Origin: Tubiluchus corallicola
Taxonomy: Eukaryota > Priapulida > Priapulimorpha > Priapulimorphida > Tubiluchidae
NCBI GenBank assembly: GCA_030141605.1
Contig: JAQGDQ010000190.1
Span: 248,001 to 312,000 of the forward strand
Reading direction: 5' to 3'
DNA: 64,000 nucleotides
Numbering within the stretch: position 1 is the first letter of the stretch; each line of letters opens with the position of its first letter. A program made the position numbers and the translations under genes. Below are positions 1-12,832 of this stretch, piece after piece. Under the pieces are notes generated by a model. The model saw only the letters and a list, made by a program, of their open reading frames with translations. It ran no database searches and was not told the origin of the DNA.

Positions 1-355
1 ATCAGAAAAGCGCAAAAACAGACAAGTAAAATAAGGTAAGAAACAGCGTTCAAGTGTCGTAGAGCATGTAGTATAGCTTTTGTGGAAAAAACAGTGGTCG
101 TTTTGTCGTGTCCTAGATAAAACTCTACAAGAAACCAATGTCGTACTGAGCATGCGCAATTTCAGAATTAGTTCAGGCAACTTTCACTCTTTATCTAAAC
201 ATAAACCTGGTAACAACTGTTACTATATAATTTTTATGGTTATATAAACTAAGCTTATGGGATTTCTGCAGCTGTATGTTTCGTAATCATAAAATTATCT
301 CATTTGAGAGCTACATTTTACTGTTTGCATGTCAACACTGCCTAATAGGCTTGGG
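1..355. other. Upstream intergenic DNA, no gene seen
   Basis: AT-rich sequence with no exon-like reading frame. It probably holds the distal promoter of the gene that follows. Confidence 0.5.
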
Positions 356-363
356 TATATATA
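356..363 (+). promoter_or_regulatory. TATA box of the EGF–ApeC gene
   Basis: A TATATATA block lies 69 bases before the start codon at 432. A TATA box normally sits about 30 bases before the transcription start, which would put the start near 385–395 and leave a short 5' leader of about 40 bases. The box is seen directly; its use is inferred. Confidence 0.55.
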
Positions 364-431
364 GGCTTATGGAAGGCAAGAGCCAACTGGATCAAAGCAG
401 ACAAGTAACTTAGGCCAGTGTTCCACTCACC

Positions 432-3400
432 ATGGAAACTGTGATCATAATTTTGGGCTGTTTCTTCATTTGCTTATCTATAGGTATAGTATCTTGTTCG
501 TTGCAAATTTCGAATAGCAAGCTAGAAAAATTGTGATACCGATCTTAAAAAACATATTGCCACGAGAAATTGATGTTTAGGCACATAATTAACTCGGTAT
601 TGGCAAATATAACATTGTCTTATGTGTAATTTTGATCAACACTTTTTTCTTTTAGGTTGCAGTGACAAAAAATGTCAAAATGGAGCAACTTGCATAGGAT
701 CTGACACAAATTATTTTTGCAAGTGTGCTGAAGGTTTTGTAGGTACCCATTGTCAAAATGTTAACCCATGCTACAACAACCCGTGCTTACCAAATGGAGA
801 TTGCATAGTTCCAAATCCTGATGACACACAGGTTCCCATACCTCACCTATGCGTTTGCTACGAAGGATGGTCTGGCACAAACTGCAATGTGTGTAATCCC
901 TGTACACTAGGTCTGAACTTGTGTGGTGATTATGGTACATGCAATCTGGCGCCAGAAGGCCAAGATTGTGAAATAGAGTGCACATGCCATGATGGCTGGG
1001 TGGGTGAATATTGCAACATTGAAAATCCCTGCACTGATCAGGAAGTATGTAATGGCGGAGGAGACTGCACGCCAAATACTGAAAATCCATCACAACCTGA
1101 TTGTCATTGTTTTGAGGGTTATCTTGGCCAGCACTGTTTGCCAGATCCATGCTATGGAGATGCTAATCCGTGTGGCAGCAATGGTGTATGTCTCCCCGAC
1201 GACCTGGAAAATCCCAGCTATGCTGTGTGTGAATGCGAAGCAGGATGGATAGGACAGCACTGTGAATTTTTAGATCCTTGTTTTGATGAAATGGCCTGCA
1301 ACAACAATGGAATTTGCACGCCCGATGTGGATGACCCAACGAAGCCTGTCTGTGACTGTAATGCAGGTTACATGGGATTAACATGCTTACCCGATCCATG
1401 TTACGAAGACAGAAATCCCTGTGGTCCATTTGGTCAATGTTATCCAAATGACTATGATTACCCTACACAGTCAGAATGCATATGTGATCTGGGCTGGCTA
1501 GGGGAACACTGTGATGTGCAGAATCCATGCTATGGCACTGCCAATCCATGTGCAAATGGTATATGCCATTTTGATCCTGAGAGTCCAGAGGACGTTTTCT
1601 GTACTTGTTATAGTGGTTGGATAGGAGAGTATTGTGACACAGTAAATCCCTGTTATGGAGATCCATGCGAAAATGGGCAATGTACTTATGATGAAGAAGA
1701 CCTTGACAATGCTTACTGCACGTGTGAAGTAGGTTGGATAGGCGAATATTGCCAAATTCTTGACCCTTGTTATGAAGACGCTAATCCATGCGTGCACGGG
1801 TCCTGTAGTTATGATCCCTATGACATCTCCCAAGCTGTCTGCACATGTGATAGTGGATGGGGTGGCGTACATTGCAACAGAGGTACAGTGATTTTTGCTA
1901 AATGTTATTCATACAACTCTTCTCAGCACAAAAACTGCTTCCAGTGCCGCTAATGTTAGTTAGATATTACAATAGCTTACAGACTTGGCAGGTCTTTGGA
2001 AGGACGTTTTTTGCAGCAACATATTCAACTCATAAGAAATGAAAATTGTGAGTTGATTCATTAGGCTGTACAAAATCAGTTGAGATTATAGGGCTCAATT
2101 TTGTTACAGTTCAGTGTTCACCTGGTTATTACAGTATGGATGGGACTGAACCTTGTGACCAATGTCCTCTGAACACCTACCAATCAAATTCCGCATCAAT
2201 TATATGCATTGAATGTGAAGAAGGAAAAATAACTGAAGATGTTGGGAGTACTAGTCCAGACGATTGTGTAGGTAAGTTAAGCAAAATCCATAATCTAAAT
2301 ATTCTAAGGTATGGAACAGCAAATCAGTCTCTTGAGCTATACAAAGAAATAAGGGAATGATTTTCAAAATCTACAGATGCAAACATTCACGTTAAATCGC
2401 ATATAAACTTTGAATTACAGATCCCCCATTATGGCCCAGAGGATACTACGGGTTGCCTATGCCAGATGTGGGTTGTCCCAAAAGTTTCAATCAAAAATTC
2501 ACTTGGCAAACAGGTACACGACACCAGGACACAGAGAGAGGAAATGAATGGAGTTTACCGCTTCACTTTCCACCGAGATATGGTAAGTTATGTCTAATCT
2601 TTCAATGCCAAAATGATTTAGACCCTCAGAACAACCATTAATAATGTTTATATTAAACATTATAAAACAAGTATTATATAACATTAGACATTATAAGGCC
2701 TAGATATAAAAACCCTATAATGTGCACTATCAATATTTTAGCACTTGACAGCGTTGACCAACATTTTTGCATGAAGAATGTGTACAGTGAACAAGGTGAT
2801 AATGAATGGGAGGAAGGAAAATACTGTCTGTTCAAAGCTGACAATGAAATTTGTCCATCAGGGTTTAATGAGGGATACATCAAATGGGACGACAGACTAA
2901 TGTTTAACCAGAACAGTCTAACAGGTAAGAACGACAAATGGATGGTGCACCAGCACACTTTTTGTTGGAGGGTTGGCATTGTAATTTGTCACTTCTATTT
3001 GCGCAACTTAAACATGATTTATATAGGCGCTGTAAGCAACGTGCTACAATGGCACAATCTAGAGTTAATAATTTTAATAAGAAGCGGTCGACTCATAGCG
3101 TATACATGTTGCATAAATTTCATACATTCTTTTAAGGACTTCACAGCACAATTTGAATCATCGTTAATAATATTTCTCATGATTAAGGTTCGTACCCGGA
3201 AGGTAAATACGGGATGAATACAGAAATTCATTTCTGCTGCCGAGTAAACGGTTATGCTAACGAAGCCATCAGTTTGCCCAACAATGCGCCATTTTACTTG
3301 TTGCAGTACGGAGATGACTGCCAGAAGGTAGTTCACTTTAGTTCATATTAGCATAGCCCATATATACGGAATTATGAATGCGTATTAGCATAAGAATATA

Positions 3401-4429
3401 CAAGACTCTATCTATTAAACAGAACTGCATAATGTAGGACTAATTTAGATTGCATGTATAATTGTAGCAATATATCGTGCGACCATTATTATATGCACTT
3501 TGACCTATTTTAATAAGTGTTAACTTCAAGCAGCTAACCATGGTTAGTATGTACAGGGTAAGTCGAGAAGTTACTCAGTTATTACTGACCTCCTTGCACG
3601 GAAAACAGCCAAAAGAAAACAAACAAAAACCCGAAGAACAGCGTGTAATTTTGAAAAAAGAACAGTTGTTATAAAGAGCAGTTGTTTTAGTATTTGATGT
3701 TGACACCACTTGTAGGTGGCGATTAATCGGACGGGGGCTACAATATAATGCTGAATTTTCTCAAAGAGGTCTCACGACTAATTTGTTGAATTTCTTCAAC
3801 AACTTAATTGATTTTGCTGGAGATAAAAATTGAAAAGAAAGGGAATAATATATCATAATGTCAAAAATAGTAAGAAGTATTAAACAGACGTTTATATCTA
3901 TTTGTGACAACTTTTAAGTCTAAAGGATCTATCATTTTGACATCTTGTTCATACCTATAGTAGTATATAAACTTTATTTATTATGAGCGGATTTAAATGC
4001 GGTACAATACCATTACTGATCACAGTATATCCACTATGAGTGGTGTTGAAAATATGGTACATTTTAGATAAGGACAGATATATACAATTAGTTAGTTCGA
4101 GAATATAATTACACAAATTGTTAGTTCAAAAATACGAGTAGTTCATTAGTTAATACTTATCTGAAATATAGACCTATAGTCTCCTTTTTGCCTATAGTAG
4201 TGTGTTTGTCAATTTCGCGTTAAAATAACGGATAAAATTTTTGCTTTGTCTAATGACGTTGTCCGATAATGATATTTTACAGGTAAAAGGCATGACCTCC
4301 ATAAAGGAATGGTTTTTCTGGGACTGTAATAAGTGGCCTCCAACTGTCACCTCTTCATCTGGTTGGGTTCCAAAATCTACAGTCGGACGAGATGTGAAGC
4401 TTCATTATTGTTACTACGCACCAGCTTAA
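432..4429 (+). CDS. Secreted EGF-repeat / ephrin-receptor-like / ApeC (apextrin-like) protein, 7 exons, 690 aa
   Basis: Exons read from the sequence: 432–483, 656–1882, 2110–2271, 2421–2582, 2742–2924, 3188–3327, 4283–4429; total 2073 nt with stop. Every junction has GT…AG and keeps frame. Exon 1 encodes a signal peptide (METVIIILGCFFICLSI), so the product should be secreted. Exon 2 encodes ten EGF-like repeats (about residues 19–426), many opening with a DPCY/NPCY motif. Exon 3 (about 427–480) is a GCC2/GCC3 module (CSPGYYS…CDQCPLNTYQS…CIECEEGK). Exons 4–7 (about 481–690) form an ApeC domain, with landmarks PRGYYGLPMPDVGCP, DQHFCMKN, GKYCLFK, HFCCRV and DVKLHYCYY. ApeC proteins include sea-urchin apextrin (apical matrix) and amphioxus apextrin-like proteins that bind bacterial peptidoglycan. 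A matrix or microbe-recognition role is therefore inferred, not shown. The first five introns are short (about 140–260 bp); the last is 955 bp. Confidence 0.9.
656..1882 (+). repeat. Tandem array of ten EGF-like repeats in one exon
   Basis: This single 1227-nt exon encodes ten six-cysteine EGF-like units of about 33–44 residues. Each ends in the usual C-x-C…GW/GY-x-G-x-x-C pattern (for example CDCNAGYMGLTC, CICDLGWLGEHC). Units 2–10 share an N/DPC opening, and units 5, 7, 8 and 10 share NPCY/DPCY followed by a second NPC. The stretch between cysteines 4 and 5 is acidic and proline-rich. The exon starts and ends in phase 1. The first unit differs (CSDKKCQNGATC) and is closer to a standard EGF domain. 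Confidence 0.9.
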
Positions 4430-4538
4430 GATGCCAGCAAAGCGGCTATAATTTCTGAGATTTCATGAAGTCATCTTGCGCAAAAAGCTTGCATTCAGAA
4501 CGATTAACACTTAACATACCAGCATTGTGCTTCACTTA

Positions 4539-4544
4539 ATTAAA
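4539..4544 (+). terminator. Possible poly(A) signal of the EGF–ApeC gene
   Basis: ATTAAA, the common variant polyadenylation hexamer, lies about 110 bases after the stop codon at 4429. Another ATTAAA follows near 4664. No canonical AATAAA is seen closer to the stop. Confidence 0.4.
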
Positions 4545-6468
4545 TATGTTAATCAATCACTATGATGTCCTTCTAGATTTAGAATTTACATTCTTAAGGA
4601 CGTGCTTGACTAAATGGCGGTGTTCATAACATGTCATTAACTAATTTTTCCTTAAAACAACAGCATTAAATCAAAATATTTAGCTGTCATAGACTACCAT
4701 ACTCTTTCCACTTTTGACAGAATGTGAGAAGTTTTTGTACACTGCAATTTAATTTGTAAGGGGGTTCATATTATGAAATCTCAAATCGTCGTCAGGTCCA
4801 TTAACAACGCCTGGTCATTTTGTAATTTTTCTGCAACATTAATCATAAATTTATTCAAAACATGCCAAACTGTTTTATTCGCTGATTTTATTTGTAGGAC
4901 TTTATTACACCGTGGCATTGTGAGATATTTCACCACACAACCTTTGAGTGGTACGTCAGCAAACGCCTTGAACATGCCTGAACCTTTGAGCAGCGCGTTA
5001 GTAAGGCACGAAAATCGTTCAAACCTCGCAGCTGCAGCAGTTATTTCGTTTTTCTAGCTTGGGGGCAGATTTCTTTTATCTGCAGTCTACTGTTGAAAGG
5101 GATTAGGCGGGTAATTTGCCTGCTTGATGCTAGAAGACGTATAAAGCGCAACAAATGATGGCGACGAGGACGATGACGGTGATTATGAAAAGTGGGTTCA
5201 TTACGGCCTTGCGTGAAATTGCTCCTGTATCAATAGCAAAAATACTGCACAAAATAAACGCGAGACAAAACATAAAAAACACAAAATATGAAATCAGTAC
5301 TTCTACAAAATCTGTTTTAAAATTAATAACAAATTAATAATACTAAGCTGTACTTTACATTGAAATTTAGGGCGAAATCACTCTTTAGCTACAAAATAGT
5401 TGAAATTTCAAGATAAGTACAGGCTGCTTTGTAATAAAGGACATCGACCAATCTACATGCAAAACAATAACGTGGATTTGAGTTATCCACTTTGTAGAAG
5501 TGCCCTCTGAGACTATTGAGCGGCAGAACGTGAGTTAGATAATTTAGCGCCTGTAGTCGTAAATTGAAAGAAGCCAGCACATGTATGTGTATGAGCCAAC
5601 TGGTGCATGCGGCAAACGTGTGGATAATGGACAAGAAAATGTAAAAATATTGATCTTCAATAACAAAGTGAACGTTTATTGCTAATTCAGGATAAAGACC
5701 TGCCTGGTGCTTTAAAGAAAATTTGACGCAAAGTGAGCAAGACAGTTCAAAAATACACCCTTTGCAAAATGTGTGCATGATAACGGAGAGCATAATACTT
5801 ATTAACAAGGATTACTTCCTGTAATAAAATTTAACACACTGTGTGGCTGTTCTTTCTAACGTTCCTGTGAACGTTAAAGCTAAAGGATTAGAAAATAAAA
5901 ATTATATGCCGATGCTAAATAAATATCATTGTATATTGCAACAAGAATTTATTAAGATCATTCTAATACCACAGGCTTGATTATTGAACACGTGGCAAGT
6001 TGAATCACGTCAATTTAGGAAGCAGTCAAAAGACAACTAAACTTTTTCAAAGAAAATCACTAGCAGTTGTTTGGAATGTGTTAATCCGCCACGATAAACA
6101 TCACAGCGATTACGGTGTACATGCAATAAAGCTTTTCAACACACGCATTGCCTTAGGGTAACTTTCATGTAGTTCACGCTACAATGAGGATGTTGAAAGC
6201 TCACCGTAACCATCAATGATGTCGTATTAAAGCATTGTTTTTTAAAGTGCCGCCTTTAGGACCCACATAACAGAAAATTGAAAAATGATCGTCGCACACC
6301 TAATTTGGAGTTAAAAATTATTTGATAGTGTACTGCAATACGACTCTAATGGTATCTCTAATCGTAGGTAATGCATACGAATAGTAGAAAGGCGCTTCGT
6401 AACAATAAAATCAAATGGTATATTAATATGCCTACATATGACACGCCAGAAGTTACCGCAATCACGCT
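4545..6468. other. Intergenic DNA, no gene supported
   Basis: No exon-like reading frame. A 130-codon open frame on the minus strand near 5389–5793 shows no recognisable domain and no splice context. The stretch includes a repeat fragment near 5059–5190. Confidence 0.5.
5059..5190 (+). repeat. Dispersed repeat 3' end, partner near 50.05 kb
   Basis: The block around GGGCAGATTTCTTTTATCT recurs at 50049–50071 with one mismatch over 23 bases. In both places a GAT/ATG-rich stretch follows within about 100 bases. This fits two decayed copies of one retroposon ending in a simple-sequence tail. The outer limits are uncertain. Confidence 0.35.
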
Positions 6469-7856
6469 TAGGGGTATTCGAGGTTCTGGATGGGGATCAA
6501 TAGTTCGGAATCAGGGTTCGAGACGCTAACTGGGTTCGAGATCGAATTTGTCAGGGTTCCGGATGAAGTCGTCGGGTCGGAGTTCTCGACCCCGAATATA
6601 ATTATCAGTAAATGAGATAAAAAATTACGAAATTATTTCATTCTCTCGTTCACTTCTTCAATTTTAGCTCTAACCTATTAATATTTCGATGATTGTGACA
6701 TGGCGTTCACCTAGCGGCGATAGTTTCAAATGGTTTGATCTACAAGCTGCAGCTAGACCTATTTGCTAAGCAAACTTAATGCACTAACGGTAATCTTGTT
6801 TGCTATGAAGTCAAAATAATTGTACTGTTAAAAAGAATTATGCATATGCATAAGGAGTTATTATTGACTAACTCGCTGACTGATTAGTTGTTTCGGCGGA
6901 TGTTAGATGGGAAAGATATTTTAAGTTTAAAACGCAGATGGTATAAATCAAGTTACTTCAAAACAGTTCAATAAACCATTTACTTACAGAGCCGATGTTT
7001 GGAAAATAATGTGGTCTATTTTGATGTATTACGTAGAAAAGCTATAATTATATAGTTTTAGGTGTAAATTCGTAAACGGCGGTAATCGTGTTATTAGTCA
7101 AATTGGGTGGTGATGAGAACCTGACCTGACCTGTTCGGCATAACATCAAACTACGCTGATACTGCTATTTGTAATGCTACATTACAAACAATTACTTGCT
7201 AATGCTTACATGCCATTGCTTGCACTTTTCATTAGTTTTACTTTTTCTTTACTTATTTTAAGTTTTCTATTACTTAATTATTTTAGTTTAATATATGCAT
7301 GCTTTCTTTGTATATATGCTTTTTATGAACTTTGTACCTGGTTTAAAGAATAAAATAAAGTTACGAATACACTAATAGCAGTGAGACAAAAATCACGTAA
7401 AAACAATAAAGGCCCCAACTTTTATATGTTTTCCAGATTATTCTTCCAACATTATTTACAAATTACACCAACCCTGGGTGTGAGTCCCCGTGCGACCACC
7501 AAAATAAATTAGTCACATTCATTAATAGCTGCAGTTCTCTGTATGTGTCACCAATGAGTAATTCATGCGTTGACTTTAAATTATTAACAAGACGTTTTAA
7601 AGAGTAACGGAACATTGGTAATCACGCCATACAGCTATAATCAATAAAATCTCAATAAAAATATTTTATCACAAAATTTAAGCTACAAAGAGCACGAATA
7701 ACTTGGTAAAGGGCTCATTACTCTTGATAAGCCTCAAAACCAGAAGTACTTTTACAATTATTATAAACTTTTAAACTTCGGGGTCGGGTTTCGGAACAGA
7801 ACCGAATGTTTGGGAACGTGGTTCGGGATTTGAAAAAAGTTCCCCGAACACCACTA
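6469..7856. mobile_element. Candidate non-autonomous DNA transposon
   Basis: The left end begins TAGGGGTATTCGAGG. The reverse complement of the right end begins TAGTGGTGTTCGGGG. Both arms continue for about 120 bases with GTTCGGG / CGACCCCGAA-type motifs in inverted orientation. The interior is AT-rich and has no reading frame. The TAG-G-GGTG-like termini recall hAT elements, but no 8-bp target duplication is present; a TA flanks both ends. Boundaries and superfamily are tentative. Confidence 0.4.
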
Positions 7857-10800
7857 ATAGATAAAAGATAGATAAAACCTTTATTTGCCAATTAAAATTT
7901 TTGTATAAGAAATGTATATTGCGTAAGGGAGGCAGCATACCAGTCAATCATATACAGAGTATGCAACAGAATATTGGGAATAGCGTCATCAACAACAAAT
8001 AGAATGAAAAAAGAACTACGAACAACAAGTAAAGAGAATCTATTATTTTACTCAACATTATAAAATTACTCGTAATTAATAAAACTTCAAAACACAGGTT
8101 ATGTACAAAATTTACATATTTACAAAATTAAAAGAATACTAAAATGATGAATATAATAAAATTAGTTACTTTCATTATGCATAAAAATTAGCAATATTCT
8201 ATATCATAATTATGATGTCATAGATTACAGATCATGTCTATTTTTAAGCGTTTCGGGCTATTAAATTCACGGTCGTGGAAAAATATAAGAATTGTCAGCA
8301 GGCCTAACAAAATCATGTCTATTTTGGGTAAAAGAAATATGCTTGCAAGATTATGTACTGTAAGCTTGGATAAACTCATTAGTAATTAACTAATTAAACA
8401 AGCAATACGACATTTTGCTGTTAACTTGAGCAAAAATGACGACATTTTATATAGATGAGATAGACCTGCAGAATGATATTCCAAGCCCTGCATGCAGCGG
8501 TGCGGTGTGCTGACAGTGCGCCCAACGGAGGCGTCTGGTGCGGCTTGTTACCGACCCACCTCTCTACTGACAAAACTGAGGAAACAGACAAAGACATGGC
8601 ACTCACTTCAGATTCATCGTGCGTAAGGGAGACTGCTATTGAGCACAACACGCGACTAAGTAGATCAGTGGTAATTGAATAGGCTGGCAATAATGAGTGC
8701 AAATTGCACAATAAATCAAGCTTCATAGGACTAGCTCTTCAGCTCAGAACATTTGCGCATGCGTAGCTTAATACAAGCGATGTAATTAATTCGAACAAAT
8801 CCGGATTTAAACGTGGCTTGAAATGATTCACAAGCACTCAAGCAGGTACAAAACAACGAGTAGTGAAATAACATTAAAACTAAACAGCATATGGAAATGA
8901 ACGACCTTAAGAGTGAAAATCAAAATGGAGAATGGCCGTCATTATGTGCATTACTATGCAACCACTCATGGTCCATGGCTACTTATTATGATCCGCCCAA
9001 AGTAAAATGCTTGTTAAAAGCTTGAAATGTTTAGTCTATTTAGTCGGCTAGACTTGACTATATGCAGAGTTTTCTGACTTCTGCAATGAGTATTTCGCCT
9101 CTGGGCTAAATGCAAGCTTACGCCTCTACACCATGCTCAATAAACTGCACAAGCTATATGTTGAGGAAAACCGATTCTTGCAGAGGATTTTGACGGGTGT
9201 TTCAATTATATTCAGATTTTTCTTCATCAAAGAATATTATTCTTTGTGAGCTGAACAGACAAAAGAATTCATGAAGAAGCTGTTACACGGTATAAAACAA
9301 AGTGAGAGAACAGACAAATGTAAAATTAATAGGCGTAACATCGCGTACAATGCATAAAAAATGAAGTACGTTATTAGAATTAATGGCAGGAAGTTACAAA
9401 TGCATTTTTGTGGCAATGCTGAACTACTCCTAGTTTACTCCTACTTACAAAGAAAAAACCTAAAAAAATGTGTAACGAATTCTCTGAAATACGATTTTAA
9501 ACATCGAATGCAGTTTACAGTTTACAATTAAGATTATAGAGAATAATCAGAATACTAACACCTCTCAAGAGGTTAATAAAAATGCCCAATGCAATTTGAA
9601 TAAAGACACTGAATAATTAATTAACTACGTACAATTGCACGTTGTTGTTTCAGTACTTGAGCCGTTATATTTCTTAGCAATAAAACTTGCCTTGTTTTTT
9701 TATTTTGGCACAACGCTTGTTGATAGTTCAATAAATTAATTTGCTTATTAATTTTATAAGGCCTTTGGAGTTGTTTGCAGTTGCTTTTGCTTTTTACTTT
9801 TTATAATAATTGTTGTAATTTTTGGTCGTTTATAATAATTCCTATTCGAACTAATGTTTTCTGCAGTTCAAAATCGACTTTAAAAAAATATGCTTACTTA
9901 CTAACCTATGACGGCTTGCGTTACGTGTAAGAATATGTTAATAACTAAATATGCGAACGAAAACTGCAAAAGGAATCATACGCCACAAGTCCTACACGTA
10001 GGTGTTTCTAAAATCGCGATTTTGCAAACGCCACTGCGGAGGTTCGAGGACCTCACGCACATTAATACAAAATAAGCGATTATTAGACATGATCATTCAA
10101 TAAGTTTTTACACCGTAATGGCTGATGTACATAATATAAGCATGCTGCGCACGAACCGATTTAATTAGTTAATGGCAGGAAATTCGTGAAATAAATTTCC
10201 TACTCTGCCAGCCATTTCAACATTTTACCATCAAGTCCCCCAAGACGACTGTAAAACGGTGAACATTATACGTGAAACGAATGAGAAAATCTCTTTTTAT
10301 TAGCATCGGGTTTTATGTCAGCTGGATTCATTGGTGCATATAGACTTTTACAACCGTCGATGTAGTAGAATAATACACTGCAAAATACATTAGGCTGGGC
10401 AATCTGCAAATTACTATATAAAACCCTGAATCTCTAATATACGAGGCTAGATCTATAGCTTATATAGGCCTACACACACCCTACTATGTAGTTAATTTCC
10501 GAAGGCTCTTCCAAATCCTTTTCTCAGCCTACACTGCACTGTTATATTGCAATGCTAATGGATAAATAAATAAATAAATCTATCTAAGTCTAAATCATTC
10601 TTTCAACATGCCGAAGAATTAATTGAACAGCAGCGAAAAGAGGACCCCAATGCCTAACACGATTACATTTACAACTTGGACTCAATAACAACAGTAATAA
10701 GCACAGAAGAATTCCCTGACAACGCGGCGCACCGGTAATTAGGTTAAGAGCGGAACCTCATTCGACCGTCAGTCTAATTTAGAGCTCTTAGCGTAGATCG

Positions 10801-12760
10801 ATTCGTGATTTGGAGCTCACTCTACGAAGTAGCATGACTAGCATCTCATTGTCCGAAAAGGAGGTAGATGTTCCATGTAAGAACGTCACGAAATATTGGA
10901 AAACTTTTTCAGCTGTATTAACATGCCACATGGAACACCCACAAAGGGCTTACACGGGTTTGAGGCATTTCCTTTAAGCGCCTCACGTGCGTTCATCAGT
11001 ACAGCACGCCTTATCACTGCACCAGTATCACAGTCACCAGACATCAACTGCCAAATTGACCCCACTGCCAAACCTGCCACGCCAAACTCGCCAAATGTGC
11101 CATACCGCCAAACCTGCTAAATTTGTCATACCCCGAAACTGCCAAAACTACTTCTGTAAAAAAGTGACTGTACGAGTTAGCTCCCATGTAAGCCAATTGT
11201 GGATTTTCCACGTACCATGTTAATACAATACAAAGTTTTACAACATTTTATGACCCCCCTCTTAGTTACTCTTACATAGAACATCTACGGAAAAGGAAGA
11301 GCGTTTACAATCTCGACAGGGTTGCGTATCGTCTATTTACAAAAGTTAGCCAACGCTAACTGTTACAAATCAGTATACCGACAGATTATCTAAAAACAAA
11401 TTGAAAAATAAGAGGCCCACGCCATAGCTTCTTTATTACAAGGTTCGTGAATTGCATTCACATATCCTCTTATCAAGAAAAGCCTCTGTTGTAGGCATAC
11501 ATACGTGTTTGGCAAGCTCTTCTAGCCAGGCCGACTTTAACAATTGCACAATGCCACCAAGCATGCATGAAATTGGTAAACACTTTTGTCACATAAATTT
11601 TAATGCTTTCACTGAAGGTTCATGTCTAGTAATAGACCTACTTACCATGCGAAAATCTTCTATGGAGCAAATGAAATATGGCTGGTCTGCTCTTTGACTA
11701 TCCAAGAACACGCAGTCTGAAAATAAAATGTCCAATGAGTCAATCGCAAGTCAGAACATGAATTTTGCTTTTCATCAGGAATTATTACCATAAAAAAGCA
11801 GACGAAGAATGATCATTCGTTAATTTTCTGACATAATTTGAACACAGGTATAAGTTTAACACTCAATAATCAGACCACACGTGCAGTATGTTCTCGATAT
11901 TTCCCTTACACGTTTCATTTTTATTCATTACAAAATATTAGAACTTTTTAAAACCAAACGAGCAGTTATAAAATGTGGTTAAACTGAGTACAGACTCAGT
12001 GGCGTGACGGTAAAGACAACATGTTTTGTCCTTGCAATGCACCATGTTCAGTGCCATGCTTGGCCGAATAGCTAAATTAAAGGTGCTCTTAATAAAACGC
12101 AATGGCAATAACATGTGACATATTGTAATTTTCACGGTGCGAAAGTCAACTTGCTGAAGCTGAAGTTGCTGACAAGTCAATGCTGTGCTCAAGAAATCGT
12201 TTATATATAATTCAAGTGCAATTATGAGATTTTCGGAATCTACTCTCGGATTTTATCCGACGCAGAAGTCACACAAAGTAAAATCAATAAACTTAATATC
12301 ATTTGCCGTCTCTCAGTAACTGTCAGTTACACGGAAGGCTTCACATGGCAACACTGCATGCTTCATATTGAGAGAAGCCAATTCAGTGAGAAATTCTATT
12401 ACTCGCAACATCATAGCAAAGAACAAGAAGACGCAATAATTTCCTCGTGGAAACTTGGCAAGTTTTCCTGACAAGACACTTAGAAAACTATAAAGTAGCA
12501 CTATCCAAATACGTGCTAGATATTTTTGAATATTAAACATCATAAACCTTGTTAGGAGAATTGGTGAGTTGCAAACGTAATGGTAGTTTTAATACTAAAT
12601 GCAGCGCCTGACTAAAAATGGCGCTGGAAACAGCAACATTCTCGGCCATTCAGCATAACTTAGCATTTCCAATCTGAGATCGTTCTGTCTAACAATGAAA
12701 TAGTTAGCCAGGACATAAGGGATGAACTTTCAACTTTGGACTGTTTCGACCATTGGGGAA
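7857..12760. other. Intergenic DNA, no gene supported
   Basis: AT-rich, with only short open frames. Small features include a 19-base near-perfect palindrome at 9228–9246 (CAAAGAATATTATTCTTTG), an AATA run near 10563–10578, and a loose array of TGCCAAACC-like words at about 11048–11155. Confidence 0.5.
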
Positions 12761-12832
12761 TGCCTAGTGGCCTAGTGGTCTAACGGGTGCCCTGTAAGCA
12801 GAAGCTCCCTGGTTCAAATCCAGGCTACATTT
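12761..12832 (+). repeat. tRNA-derived element (SINE head or tRNA pseudogene)
   Basis: A perfect box A (TGGCCTAGTGG, 12768–12778) and box B (GGTTCAAATCC, 12811–12821) stand at tRNA spacing. The T arm is a perfect 5-bp stem (CCTGG/CCAGG) and the D arm pairs with wobbles. The acceptor stem pairs only in its inner three pairs and the anticodon arm does not form a 5-bp stem with a 7-base loop. So it is not a functional tRNA. It is best read as the RNA polymerase III promoter head of a SINE or as a decayed tRNA copy. Confidence 0.65.

Noticed and set aside
761-1872. Open frames antisense to, or shifted within, the EGF exon
   Set aside because: Shadows of the EGF-coding frame, which explains the region fully.
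5389-5793. Long minus-strand open frame near 5.4–5.8 kb
   Set aside because: The upstream limit begins at a TTG codon, the composition is that of translated AT-rich DNA, and no family motif is visible.
10030-10060. Box-B-like GGTTCGAGGACC hairpin
   Set aside because: The box has an extra base and there is no box A at the right distance, so it is not a tRNA-type promoter.
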